Assembly: GCA_036346255.1 (NCBI GenBank)
Contig: CM070620.1
Location: forward strand, 61,862,522 to 61,926,521
Length of the DNA: 64,000 nucleotides
Direction of reading: 5' to 3'
Source of the DNA: Ampelocalamus luodianensis
Lineage: Eukaryota > Streptophyta > Magnoliopsida > Poales > Poaceae
This document shows, one piece after another, positions 11,042 through 20,863 of the stretch (position 1 is its first letter; the number at the start of each line of letters is the position of its first letter). The notes under the pieces were generated by a model. It worked only from the letters and a program-made list of their open reading frames with translations, was not told the DNA's origin and ran no database searches. The translations under genes and the position numbers were made by a program.

Positions 11042-11937
11042 GAGTTGGGTAATTGCTCATGCTTCTTCAGCTGCCTTGACGCATAAGCTATCACCTTCCC
11101 TTCCTGCATAAGGACACAACCCAACCCAATCCGAGACGCATCAGAGTACACTGTAAATCGCTTCCCAGGCTCGGGAAGTGTAAGGACAGGGGCGGTCACC
11201 AGCTTTTCCTTAAGGGTTTGGAAACTACGCTCACAGTCATCATCCCACCTGAACTTCACATCCTTCTGTGTGAGTCTGGATAAGGGTTTAGCAATAATGG
11301 AGAAATCCTGCACAAAACGCCGATAGTATCCCGCCATGCCGAGAAAGCTTCTCACTTCTTTGACATTGGTTGGCGTCTTCCATTCTACCACTGTAGAAAT
11401 CTTACTTGGATCAACTGTGATTCCCTTATCATTGATGACATGCCCCAGAAATCCCACTTCAGACGTCCAAAACTCGCACTTTTTCAGTTTGGCATAAAAC
11501 TTATGCTCCCTTAGTGTTTCCAACACAAGCCTCAGGTGTCGCTCATGTTCAGCTTCAGTCTTTGAATATATCAAGATATCATCTATAAAGACTACCACAA
11601 AATCATCCAGGTATTCATGCAACATCCTGTTCATAGTCTCCATGAAAGCAGCAGGGGCGTTCGTTAGTCCAAAAGACATAACTTTAAATTCAAAATGCCC
11701 ATACCTTGTAGAGAAGGCCGTCTTCTCTATATCCTCCTTTCGGACAGGGATTTGATTATAACCTGATTGAAGGTCAATCTTTGAGAATACCTTGGCCCCT
11801 CTCAACTGATCAAATAGATCTTCTATACGAGGCAGAGGATACTTATTCTTGATGGTTAACTGGTTAAGAGCACGATAATCAATACACATGCGCCAACTAC
11901 CATCTTTCTTCTTGGTAAAAGAACAGGGGCTCCCCAT
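11038..11937 (-). CDS. pol: Element A reverse transcriptase and RNase H N-terminal part (299-codon open stretch)
   Basis: The longest pol frame in the window. It covers most of the reverse transcriptase: FTKKKDGSWRMCIDYRALN (residues 7-25), KIDLQSGYNQIPV, FGLTNAPAAFMETMNR, and the catalytic FIDDILIYSK at about residues 117-126 (11578-11589 encodes FIDD, the gypsy form of YxDD). Then come CEFWTSEVGFLGHVI, EVRSFLGMAGYYRRFV and the RNase H start with VYSDASRIGLGCVLMQ. The enzyme copies element RNA to cDNA in virus-like particles. The annotated methionine is only the first in the open stretch; the protein is really an internal piece of gag-pol, continuing upstream in the frame at 11856-12455. All visible catalytic residues are intact. 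Confidence 0.9.
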   Translation of the reverse strand: MGSPCSFTKKKDGSWRMCIDYRALNQLTIKNKYPLPRIEDLFDQLRGAKVFSKIDLQSGYNQIPVRKEDIEKTAFSTRYGHFEFKVMSFGLTNAPAAFMETMNRMLHEYLDDFVVVFIDDILIYSKTEAEHERHLRLVLETLREHKFYAKLKKCEFWTSEVGFLGHVINDKGITVDPSKISTVVEWKTPTNVKEVRSFLGMAGYYRRFVQDFSIIAKPLSRLTQKDVKFRWDDDCERSFQTLKEKLVTAPVLTLPEPGKRFTVYSDASRIGLGCVLMQEGKVIAYASRQLKKHEQLPNS

Positions 11938-12455
11938 GGAGACACACTGGGACGAATGAGATCCTTTGCTTTTAAATCATCCAACTGCTTCTTTAGTTCC
12001 TCCTGGAACGGACGGGCTAACCGGTAAGGGGTCATAGAGACAGGTCGGGCGCCTGGTACCAAATCAATTCTGAACTCTACAGGACGAGGTGGTGGCATCC
12101 CTGGAAGTTCTGCTGGAAAAACATCTAGGAACTCTCGAACGACCAAAATTTCTTTTGCTGCTACAGATGAACTCGGCTTCTCCACTAGAGACAAAAGAAA
12201 CCCATTCTTCGCCGCACGGCCACCGGGAAAAAGACTAGCCATCACAAAAAGTGAGTGAGATGGAGCGCTACATTGGAATACTATCTCCTGCCCAGACGGA
12301 GCTTGCAGGGTTAATGTCTTCCAAAAACAGGAAATGACAGCACGGTAATTATGCAACCAGTCCATCCCCAAGATGACATCAAACGGCTCCATTCTCATAA
12401 CCATCAGATTAGCAATGAACTCTTCTCCATCTAACGAAATCACACAACCAGACAA
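11856..12455 (-). pseudogene. pol: Element A protease C-terminal half, linker and reverse transcriptase start
   Basis: A frame of 199 codons with CVISLDGEEFIANL and PFDVILGMDWLHNYRAVI (end of the retropepsin fold and the conserved GMDWL motif), then the linker VVREFLDVFPAELPGMPP and the start of reverse transcriptase (DLVPGARPVSMTPYRLA, KAKDLIRPSVSPWGAPVL). It overlaps the main RT frame in another phase, so a one-base-type shift lies near 11930-11945 (the G run in GGGGCTCCCC). Confidence 0.85.
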
Positions 12456-12617
12456 ATCAGAGCTAGAGAGAATCCCCTGGGAGAGTTAACTAGAACTCGA
12501 TCGAGCTATTGGTGCAGACTCAAACTCGCCTTACTAACAAAATCTAGTGATACAAAGGAAAAGTAGCCCCGAATCAAATAGAACAAGTGCCTCACTGAAT
12601 CCACCAAGAGCGCACTG
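12456..12617 (-). pseudogene. pol: Element A aspartic protease active-site region
   Basis: The minus strand encodes LFDSG at about 12567-12580 (DSG at 12567-12575), the catalytic loop of a retropepsin that cleaves Gag-Pol. One base is missing after the loop compared with element B (17535-17543), which shifts the frame of the following TFSFVSL segment. Confidence 0.75.
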
Positions 12618-13623
12618 TCACCACATCGGACGACTCACCACTCTGCCGTCGGCATAGCGTAGGAGCTCGCTGGCCGGGGCGGTAGGGGCTCCAACACCTG
12701 GTACGGTGGTGCGGAATCGGCTGGAGGTGCCAAGGCGCCACTCATCGGAAATGGGGCCACAGGAGGGGGCGCAAAAATACTCGGCGGTGGAGCTCCTCCC
12801 AGAGCAGGAAGTAAGGCGTGGCGGTGCCCAAGTAGGAGTAGGAGTAGCCGCTAACATCCGAACCGACTCGAGAAGAAGCTGGCGCTGCACCGACATCGCA
12901 CATGTTCCCACTTGATGATACTGGCGGGATTCCGCCGACAAACCAATGCCTTATGGCCCTCCTGACCACAATGGCGACAAGACCCGAACCAGCTGCACTC
13001 TGAAGCTCTATGTTCACTGCCGCACTTGAAGCACTTCATGCCCTGCCCTGGAACCGGACGTAACCTAGGTGCAGCTGCAGACGCTCGCGAGGTAGAAGAA
13101 GACTGTGCCCCTGTGAACTTGGTCTTGAATGATTTCTGCGGACCTTTGAACCTCTTGGAAGTAGGCCTCTGGAAGGTCCCACCCCCACTGCCAAAACCCC
13201 TCTTCTGACTGCCACCTGCCCCCTCAGATACCATAGCGCCTTCTCCTCCTGGCAGCTCCTCACCAAGCTGCATCTCCAGTTCCATGCCCCTGGCTTGTTC
13301 GACCAGGGAGCTGAAATCCCGCAACTCCAACGCTCCCAAAACCTGCCGGAACTCTTGCCTGAGCCCCCGGCGAAACCTCTTGGCTTTTTCCTCATCATTT
13401 GTGGCCACAGCTGGAACAAAACGAACCAGGTTGTTAAAACCTGCTTCATACTCTGTCACTGTCATCTTCCCCTGCTTGAAGTTCTGCAAGGAGACTTCCA
13501 TTCGCTCCACATATGAAGCTGGATAAAACCTCTTCCTGAAGTGCTCAACAAAATACTCCCAGGTAACTGGTCCATGAGCTGCTGTCCTGGCCATCAGAAC
13601 TCCTTCCCACCAGATATCCGCCT
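12618..13623 (-). pseudogene. gag: Element A gag, central and C-terminal part with two zinc knuckles
   Basis: The frame at 12851-13594 (247 codons) covers the capsid-like region (YFVEHFRKRFYPASYVERM, KQGKMTVTEYEAGFNNLVR) and the nucleocapsid with two CCHC knuckles, CFKCGSEHRASEC and CRHCGQEGHKALVC, followed by RRNPASIIKWE. Gag forms the virus-like particle and binds the RNA. Past the knuckles the frame shifts into 12618-12941. The N-terminal part is displaced to 23180-23564 because element B is inserted here; the CGCCT duplication copies 13619-13623. Methionine at 13594 is internal, not the true start. Confidence 0.88.
13619..13623. repeat. Target-site duplication of element B, left copy
   Basis: CGCCT precedes TGTAATACC of the B 5' LTR and recurs at 23180-23184. 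Element C shows the uninterrupted target region (about 33361-33380). Confidence 0.92.
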
Positions 13624-13787
13624 TGTAATACCCCGAAAGTGAGTTAAGTTTTGAATCGAGGAAGATTAAATTTTGGTTTCGGAGAGATCGATTATTCGGG
13701 AAGGATCAAAGCAAGCACGGGAGGGACTTTTTGGTTGAGAGTCGGTGCTGCAGTTTTAGAGGGGGAAAATCGCATTTTCGCGCAACT

Positions 13788-13846
13788 TGGGCCTGGGCCA
13801 AGGCCCATTTGGGGTGGCCGCCAGGGGGCTCCTCCCACCAACCCTA
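13788..13846 (+). promoter_or_regulatory. Candidate LTR promoter module: site II motifs plus telobox
   Basis: TGGGCC at 13788-13793 and 13794-13799, GGCCCA at 13802-13807, and AACCCTA at 13840-13846. In plants, TGGGCY (TCP-bound) together with a telobox marks promoters of ribosomal-protein and cell-cycle genes. Use as an LTR promoter is inferred from this combination recurring in the other families. Confidence 0.5.
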
Positions 13847-15182
13847 GCCGATTCCCCCTCCCTTCTCCCCACCCCTTTCGGCCGCCACTCCCACCTCCCC
13901 ACCTCCCCACCTCTCCACCTCCTCCACCCTCTCTGCGCCTCCCCATCCCCACATCACCCCATTGTTGCTGGCCAAGGAGGAGAAGGATCCCCTGCAGCCG
14001 GCCAAGAAAGAAGGGGAAGGAGAAAAGAAGAGAAGGGGAAGAAGGAGAGGAAGAAGAGAAGAGAAGAAGAGGGAGGAGAAGGGATCCGCAGCGGAATTGT
14101 GGAGATCTTCATCCCGCTGTGCGCTCTCCTCGCTTCGGCAAGGGTAACCGTGGTTCGCCGCTTTAGGTCAATTTCTAGTTGTCTTATTTTCGGATGTCAG
14201 TTCGTCGGTATTATGCAGCAGCGAAGCTTGTCGGTTTTGTCTGGGTTAGAGGCAGATTTGGGTCTGGGCATCTCCTAGAAAGTTGTGGGTATCGTAGTTA
14301 TCTTTCATTGCCGACAAGAATCAGGTCATTCGGACTTCGGTAGCCAAAGTTATGATTTTTTTAGTGCTATGATGTTTCTGTGGGTTTCAGTTTTGACAGT
14401 GTCGGTTTAACCTGATTTAAACTTGCTGTTAGAGGAGTTTCCAGAGGGTCTCACCATAACGAAAATGAAGCTAATTCTCTTAGCTTTCAGGAAAACTAAA
14501 GATCACTGAATTTGGATGAACGTAGAGAAAGTTATGCTATTTTCTTTATTTCTGTCCAGAATCTTAATGCTGTTGAGCTGCTCTGACTAAAGGGATTGGT
14601 AGGGGTAGAAGATGGCCGAATCAGAGGGTCACCCCAACTAGGTTTATTTAGGCAACAATTATCTTTTCAGAAAGTCCAAGATCATCCTATTTGGACTCCT
14701 GATAAGAAAGTTATGAATTTTGAAGTCTGCTGTCCGCAGTGACCGATCGCTAGAAATTAGAAAAAACTAGACGTGATAAGAAGTTAGCGATTTCGATTGT
14801 AATGAAATGTATGATTTTGGTCCAGTATGTTGGTCTTAGTTTGGGGTTATTTTCTTGTCCAGTGGCAGCGAGATCCCAAAGGCAGCACCACTTCACGTCC
14901 GCCGTTCTCGCGGTTGAGGCAAGTATTCGGGTTTATGTGTAGAATTGGTTGCGTGTCATAATTGAATGGTGTGTTGTTCATCATTGCCATGTGATTGTGT
15001 TGTGGAGATGATTCTAGTTGTTTTGATGTTTGCAAGTTTTACCTGAGGTTCCTTCATGATGCTATTGTTTACATACTCTGATACATATTGATTTATGTTA
15101 TTGAAAGTATGATGTGGTAGTACTTATGCATGTTTGAGCATATTGAGACTTGGTCACGTGGTGATCAAGAGTATATTGTTGA

Positions 15183-15378
15183 GGTCCCTGTCATGTAATG
15201 ACAGGCTTGAGGTCCCCACATTCATGGAATGTGGGCAATGGATACAGAGGTCCCCGTCATTGTGATGACGGGCAAAGGTCCCTATACATGTGATGTATAG
15301 GCTCTTGGTCCCTGTGCCAAAGGGCACAGGCAAGGGTACTCATCGACGGATGAATACCCCGCATTACCGGTAAAATGC
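15183..15378 (+). repeat. Seven-hairpin ladder in the B 5' LTR
   Basis: Seven successive inverted repeats spaced mostly 27-30 bp (one 38). The first five start with GGTCCC. Arms: CCTGTCAT/ATGACAGG, CCCACATTC/GAATGTGGG, CCCGTCAT/ATGACGGG, CCTATACAT/ATGTATAGG, CCTGTGCC/GGCACAGG, GGTACTCATC/GATGAATACC and GCATT/AATGC. The arms differ in sequence while pairing is kept. The copy in the 3' LTR is at 22446-22637. Confidence 0.9.
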
Positions 15379-15926
15379 GTAAAGAGATAAAGAACAAAGA
15401 GTGCATAGCATTATCATTAAATTTCTAATATTTGAAATGCCATGAATGAAGTTGATTAAAGTTGTTTATGCTGTCATGTCTTTATGATTATGCAACCTTG
15501 TTGATACTTGCTGAGTCGTTTGGCTCACCCTTGCTTTGTCTTGTTATAGGTACATCAGGCAAGAACGTCATGCATGGGAGGGAGTAGACTTTGGAAAGCA
15601 CGCACTACCTCACACTATTTATGCAAATGCTAATTAGCGTCACTTAAGAATAAATAACTGTGTGGTGACTATATATGGATGTTTTTGATGTTGATGGTTG
15701 GATTACTCTTGGTTATGTGACTGATGTTAATTGTTTACAATCGTATGGTTATCTTATTTGCATGAAAGATTTGGATTATAGAATTGATAATAAATGCCAT
15801 GGTTATCGGTTGTTACCACGATTTTGTTGTTATTACAAAGGAAGCTCTGTCGAAAATTTATAGATTGTTCTAGTTAGTGTAAGTCTTGTAGCATTCTAGG
15901 CTCATGCGGAGCTGGGGTGTTACAGT

Positions 15927-15938
15927 TGGTATCAGAGC
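15927..15938 (+). other. Element B primer-binding site
   Basis: TGGTATCAGAGC, a full match to the complement of the plant initiator Met-tRNA 3' end, starts 2 bp after the LTR. Confidence 0.95.
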
Positions 15939-15981
15939 GGGCTGTAGGTCCGCGGGCATCGAAAAAAAAATTAATTAATTT

Positions 15982-16012
15982 TGACACACTAAGCACAGTA
16001 GGTGGGATTGGG
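15982..16012 (+). other. Conserved leader motif of element B
   Basis: GACACACTAAGCACAGTAGG and the following TGGGATTGGG. Closely related sequence lies at the same distance after the primer site in A, C and G. It could be a packaging or dimerisation signal, but no function is shown. Confidence 0.6.
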
Positions 16013-16119
16013 TTTTCTTTTGCATTGCACTACGCTATTGTCATTGTATGTTTATTCTTGAATTTCTGTTCTAGTTATTCTTTTGCTCATTGTGGTTAGT
16101 TTTGTTGTGGTGTTCTTAG

Positions 16120-17500
16120 ATGGCAAGAGGCAGAGGTCGTGGTCGTGGCGCAGGTGGTTCGGCGAGGCAGCGAGGCCCCGCGTAAGTTCGTGCATGGTGG
16201 TGAAGCAAGTCTTGCGAGGTCGAGGAAGAGGTTGCTTCAGCAGCTCTCGGGATCAAGCTCCTCCGCTTGTTCGGTTGATGTCCCATTGGTGGCCCTGCGG
16301 TGGTACCCGCGCGATTACTATGGGATTGCATCGGTGGGAACGCCTGCGCTTGATACCTTTGATGGATTGGGCACTCCGGTGGATGCGCCAACCGGCTGCG
16401 TCACATGGAGAGGCACTGGTGCTTTGGGGATGTCGTGCGAGATGAGGGCACGTTTGTGGCATTTCGGCTTAAGGCAAGCGGACATCCGTGGGAGGGAGTC
16501 TTGACGGCTAGGAGGCCGCACATGGGCCTGTTACATGGGAGTTGTTTGTGGAACAGTTTCGGAGGAGGTTTTATCCAGCATCATTTATGGAGAGGATGGA
16601 AGTCTCACTGCAGAGCTACAAGCAGGGTAAGATGACGGTGTCGGAATATGAGGCGGGTTTTAACAATCTGATCCGCTTTGTACCGGCAGTGGCTACAGAT
16701 GAGGCAGAAAAGGCTAAGAGGTTTCGTAGGGGCTCGGCGCAGAATTCCGTCAGGTTTTGGGAGCGCTTGAATTGCGTGATTTTAGCTCCCTGGTAGAGCA
16801 AGCCAGGGGCATGGAGCTAGAGATGCAGCTTGGGGAGGATCTACCAGGTACAGGAGGTACCATGGTCCAGGATGGGGCTAGTGGCAGCCAGAAGAAGAAT
16901 ATTGGAGGAGGAAGTGGGTCATTTCTGAAGCCGGTTTCCAAGAAGTTCAAGGGCCAGCAGAATTCCTTCAAGTCCAGAACCACAAGGCCACAATCATCTT
17001 TTACTTCCAGATCAGCGGTGAGTGGGCCTAGGTTGCGCCCAGTTCCAGGGCAGGGTATGAAATGTTTCAAGTGTGGCAATGAGCATCGGGCGTCAGAGTG
17101 TTCTTGGTCAGGATCTTGTCGCCACTGTGGTCGGGAGGGCCACAAGGCATTGGTTTGTCGGCGGAATCCCGCCAGTATTATCAAATGGGAACCAGAACCG
17201 GCGTCAGCACCAGAGCAGGCGGCGTCTTCGCGAGGGTCGGTTCAGATGTTAGCAGCCACACCTACTCAGTCTTGGGGTCAGCCTCAGTCCTATTTTCAGC
17301 ATCACGGAGGATGCGCCGGGTACTTTTGGCCACGTTGCCTTCAAAGACCGTTTCTGCTCCGGTGCCTTCAAAGACCTCCTGCAGATTGCCGCACCCCCTT
17401 TCGTGGTGTCGGAGTTCCTACCGCACTGGCAGAGCGCAGATTTTCTATGCCATGCCGACGGCAGAGTCGGCAGGTCGTCCGATGTGGTGACAGGTACGCT
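16120..17500 (+). pseudogene. gag: Element B gag, frameshifted
   Basis: The start is chosen at ATG 16120, where MARGRGRGRGAGG matches the Arg/Gly-rich N-terminus of A and C gag. The frame ends early and continues in other phases: 16139-16504 (ALDTFDGLGTPVDAPTG), 16542-16796 (EQFRRRFYPASFMERM, MTVSEYEAGFNNLIRF) and 16757-17536 (ALELRDFSSLVEQARGMEL). Two CCHC zinc knuckles, CFKCGNEHRASEC and CRHCGREGHKALVC, lie at 17063-17158. Gag would build the particle and bind RNA. At least three shifts would prevent translation as one protein if the sequence is correct. Confidence 0.88.
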
Positions 17501-17774
17501 CTTAGTGGACTCAGTGGAGGCTTATGTTCTTTTTGATTCAGGAGCTACTTTCTCTTTTGTATCATTAGAGTTTGCTAGTCGGGCCAATTTGAGTATGCAG
17601 TCTTTATCTCAGTCAGTTGTAGTTAATTCTCCTGGTGGAATTCTTGCTAGCTCCACAGTTAGTCCGGGTTGTGTGATCTCATTGGATGGGGAAGATTTCA
17701 TTGCTAATTTAATGGTCCTGAAAATGGAGCCATTTGATGTTATATTGGGTATGGACTGGTTGCATAGTTTTTGA
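17403..17774 (+). pseudogene. pol: Element B aspartic protease
   Basis: A frame of 123 codons. VLFDSGATFSFVS holds the retropepsin catalytic DSG (17535-17543), followed by VISLDGEDFIANL and PFDVILGMDWLHSF (about 17730-17766), the usual end of the plant gypsy protease. It cleaves Gag-Pol in the particle. The next frame break comes directly after GMDWL. The catalytic triplet is intact. Confidence 0.87.
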
Positions 17775-18830
17775 AAGCGATTATATCGTGCTTTTGGAAG
17801 ACAAGAACTCACTGCACCATCTGGTCTTGAGGTAGTTTTTCAGGTGGTGCCCTTCCTACTCTCTTTGCATGTTGGCTAGTCTGTTTCCGAGTCGAATTGC
17901 GAAGAGTGGATTTCTTTGTCTCTAATTGGAAAGCCAAGTTCTTCTTTGGCTTGTAATTAGTTCGGTGGTTCGGGAGTTCTTAGATGTTTTTCAACAGAGT
18001 TGCGGGATGCCCCTCCTCGTCCCGTGGAGTTTGATTGATTTGATACTGGTGCTCAAGCGGTTTCTATGACCCGTCACTGTCGGCGCGTCCATTCCGGGAG
18101 GAATTAAAGCATTGGATGATCTAAAAGCGAAAGATCTTATTCGACCCGGTGTGTCTCCGTGGGAGCTCGGTGTGTTTACCAAGAAGAAGGATGGTTGTTG
18201 GCGCATGTGTATCGATTATCGTGCTCTTAACCAGCTGACCATCAAGAATAAATATCCTTTGCCTCGCATTGAAGACTTATTTGATCAGTTGAGAGGGGCA
18301 AAGGTGTTTTCAAAGATAGATCTTCAGTCAGGTTACAACCAAATTCCAGTCCGAGAGGAGGATATTGAGAAAACGGCGTTCTCTACAAGGTATGGGCACT
18401 TTGAGTTCAAAGTTATGTCATTTGGACTAACGAATGCCCCTGCTGTTTTTATGGAAACTATGAACAGGATACTGCATGAGTATCGGATGATTTTGTCGAG
18501 ATTTTATTGATGATATTTTGATTTATTCAAAGATTGAAGTTGAGCATGAGCGTCATCTGAGGTTGGTGTTGGAAACACTAAGAGAAAATAGGTTCTATGC
18601 CAAGTTCAAAAAGTGTGAATTCTGGATGTCTGAAGTGGGGTTCCTCGGGCATATTATAAATGATAAAGGTATATCAGTCGATCCAGGGAAAATTTCCACA
18701 GTGGTTGAATGGGCAAGACCGACCAATGTCAAGGAAGTGAGAAGTTTTCAGGTATGGCGGGCTATTACGGCGTTTTGTGCAAGATTTTTCCATCATTGCA
18801 AAGCCGTTGTCCGTGCTCACTCGTAAAGAT
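17775..18830 (+). pseudogene. pol: Element B linker and reverse transcriptase, frameshifted
   Basis: 17775-18110 is a degraded linker (homologous to VVREFLDVFPAELPG of A). The frame at 18112-18510 carries KAKDLIRPGVSPW, KKKDGCWRMCIDYRALN, KIDLQSGYNQIPV and FGLTNAPAVFMETMNR. The catalytic FIDD is encoded at 18503-18514 but in a different phase from the upstream frame, so a shift lies between HEY and FIDD (about 18480-18502). The frame at 18518-18826 continues with LIYSK-type sequence, EVGFLGHIINDKGI and EVRSF. RT would copy element RNA. Key residues are visible, but the domain cannot be read through. Confidence 0.87.
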
Positions 18831-19290
18831 GTGAAGTTTTGTGGGGACGATGATTGTGAGCGCAGCTTTCGGACTTTGAAGGAAAAGTTGGTGATCGCTG
18901 CTCGGTTCTTACTATTCCCGAGCACGGAAGCGATTCACGATGTACTCGATGCATCCCGAGTTGGTTTGGGTTGTGTGCTCATGCAGGGACGGGAAGGTTA
19001 CGCTTATGCGTCTAGACAGTGAAGAAGCATGGCGAATTATCCAACTCATGATTTAGAATAGGTGCGGTGAGTGTTCGCTTTGAAGCTTTGGAGGCATTAT
19101 CTTTATGGCGAATCTTGTGATATCTTTACTGATCACAAGAGTCTTAAGTACATTTTTACACAGAGGATTTGAATCTAAGGCGAAGATGGTTAGAGCTCAT
19201 CAAAGATTATGATCTCACAATTCAGTATCATCCTGGCAAAGCTAACGTGGTGGCTGATGCTCTTAGTCGCAAGGTGACACCTGCTACTTT
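18777..19290 (+). pseudogene. pol: Element B RNase H, frameshifted
   Basis: The frame at 18777-19022 has FSIIAKPLSVLTRKDVKF and DASRVGLGCVLMQ with a damaged KVIAYASRQ. The frame at 19169-19417 has RRRWLELIKDYDLTIQYHPG and KANVVADALSRK. The middle (about 19023-19168, with KLWRHYLYGE and TDHKSLKY homology) is out of frame. Confidence 0.82.
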
Positions 19291-20600
19291 GGATTGTCTT
19301 ATTGCGGATTTTGACCGCATGGAGATATCGTATTGCTATGCAGGATCGCTCATACCGAGACGCTTGGTGATTTTGGGTCACCATTCCACAATGAGTACAA
19401 GAAGCGCAGCAAAATGACCCATTTTTGCAGAGGGTCGAAGCGTTGGACACGGGAAAGGAAGGGAATTTTAGTTTGATGGGTTTGGAGCATTGCGATTCAA
19501 GGGACGATTATGTGCCATGAGCGTGGAGTTAAGGATGACATTTTAAAGGAGGCACATCGCACTGTGATATCGTTCATCCAGAGAGACGAAGATGTACCGT
19601 GATTTGAAGCGAAATTTCGTGGAAAAGAATGAAGGTGGATATTGCCAATTATGTAGCTTCTTGTGGTGTTTGTCACAGTAAAGGTGAACATAAACGACTG
19701 TTGGATTATTACTGCCTTTGGAGGTACCCCAATGGCCATGGGATGATATCTCTATGGATTTTGTTGTTGCGTTACCTTCGCTCGCCATGAGGTAAGGATG
19801 CAATTTGGGTTATAGTGGACCGGTTCAGCAAGTCTGCACATTTTATTCTGTCTGCTCACGAACTCACTAGTGATTTGGCCCTATCTATGTGCGTGAGATT
19901 GTGAGATTGCATGGAGTGCCAAAACCATCATTTCGACAGGATGCTAAGTTTGTATCCAAGTTTTGGGAGAGTTTGCAGAATGCTTTGGGCACACAACTCC
20001 GCTTGAGTACCGCTTTTCATCCTCGCATGATGGACAAACAGAGCGCACTATTCAGACCTTGGAGGATATGTTGAGAACCTGTGTCCTATCTTGGAAGGGT
20101 AGCTGGGAAGATCAGTTGCCTTTGGCAGAATTTGCTTATAATAACAGTTATCACTCCAGCATAAAGGCCGCTCCGTTTGAGGTTTTGTATGGACGTAAGT
20201 GTAGATCACCCCTTTGCTGGGAAGCTGTGGGTGAGAAGGCAGTTCTAGGCCCAGATTGGGTACAAAAGACGGTGGAACGAGTGGCCTTGGTGAGGCAGAA
20301 CTTATTAGCGGCTCAGAGCAGACAGAAAAGCTATGCAGATGTAAGGAGACGGGACTTAGAATTTGAAGTGGGTGACCAGGTACTCTTGAGGGTGTCACCC
20401 ACAAAAGGAGTGGTAAGATTTGGTACCAAAGGGAAGCTTAGCCCGAGGTACATTGGCCCATTCGCGATCCTGGCCCGGATTGGGAAGTTGGCATACCGCC
20501 TGGACCTTCCGGAGTCCATGAGGGGTGTGCACAACGTGTTTCATGTATCCATGTTGAGGAAGTACTTGCGAGATCCAGAACATCACATTTCATTGGAACC
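19291..20600 (+). pseudogene. pol: Element B integrase with GPY/F module
   Basis: 19291-19960 holds the N-terminal zinc region and the first half of the catalytic core in several phases. The frame at 19963-20697 is open for 244 codons: DGQTERTIQTLEDMLRTCVL with the catalytic Glu region, LAEFAYNNSYHSSI, PFEVLYGRKCRSP, then GPY/F (GKLSPRYIGPFAILARIG, AYRLDLP) and VHNVFHVSMLRKYL. Integrase joins the cDNA to chromosomal DNA. This is the best-preserved integrase C-terminal half in the window. Confidence 0.88.
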
Positions 20601-20608
20601 TTTAACCA

Positions 20609-20845
20609 TTGAACAAGATCTGTCCTTCGAGTCCAAGCCGGAAGAATATTGGAAAAGTCGAGAAGGCACTAAGGAACAAGACCTTGAAGTATGTTAAGGT
20701 ACTTTGGTCACAACAGATTGAGCGGGAAGCTACATGGGAATTGGAATCTCGCATGCGCGAGATTTATCCGAATTATTCACTTGGTGTGTATCCATTGTTT
20801 GTTAAGTGTTCACCATCGGTTTCTCTTGTGCTCAGAGACGTTTAG
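20609..20845 (+). pseudogene. pol: Element B chromodomain-like C-terminal tail
   Basis: A frame ending at TAG 20845 reads ALRNKTLKYVKVLWSQQ and EREATWELESRMREIYPNY. The (V/I)KVLW...EATWE...M...YP pattern is the tail of plant chromovirus integrases and is chromodomain-like, thought to guide integration to heterochromatin. It is in a different phase from the integrase frame (shift near 20640-20665). Confidence 0.78.
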
Positions 20846-20860
20846 ATTCGGGTCGAATCT
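20844..20860 (+). other. Stem-loop before the polypurine tract of element B
   Basis: AGATTCG-GGT-CGAATCT, a 7-bp perfect stem with a 3-nt loop, ends 3 bp before the polypurine tract. Families C and E/F have stem-loops with other arm bases in the same place. Confidence 0.85.
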
Positions 20861-20863
20861 CAT

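Larger units (their letters stand above)
13624..15924 (+). repeat. Element B 5' LTR
   Basis: From TGTAATACC to GGTGTTACA. In order: three TGGGCC/GGCCCA motifs (13788-13807), telobox AACCCTA (13840-13846), a GC-rich leader, a GAAGAAGGAGAGG purine tract (14030-14080), donor-like GCAAGGGTAAC (14138-14148), diverged repeats containing AGTTATG, a seven-hairpin ladder (15183-15378), acceptor-like TTGTTATAG/G (15541-15550) and TATATATGG (15671-15679). Frames of 60-171 codons at 13651-14278 are Pro/Arg/Lys/Glu-rich readings of the GC-rich leader and are not supported as genes. Confidence 0.95.

Noticed and set aside
13651..14278. Open frames of up to 171 codons in the B LTR
   Set aside because: Pro/Arg then Lys/Glu-rich readings of the GC- and purine-rich LTR leader. 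The matching 3' LTR frames differ because of small indels, and no family motif is seen. The same applies to 20982-21503, 8711-9112, 25485-25892, 28620-28984 and 35626-36209.
15183..15378. CRISPR-like repeat array
   Set aside because: Only GGTCCC is shared between units; each unit is an internal hairpin, both LTRs carry it, and the setting is a plant nuclear retrotransposon.
15925..15945. tRNA gene fragment
   Set aside because: Only the 12-base complement to the Met-tRNA 3' end is present; it is the primer-binding site.
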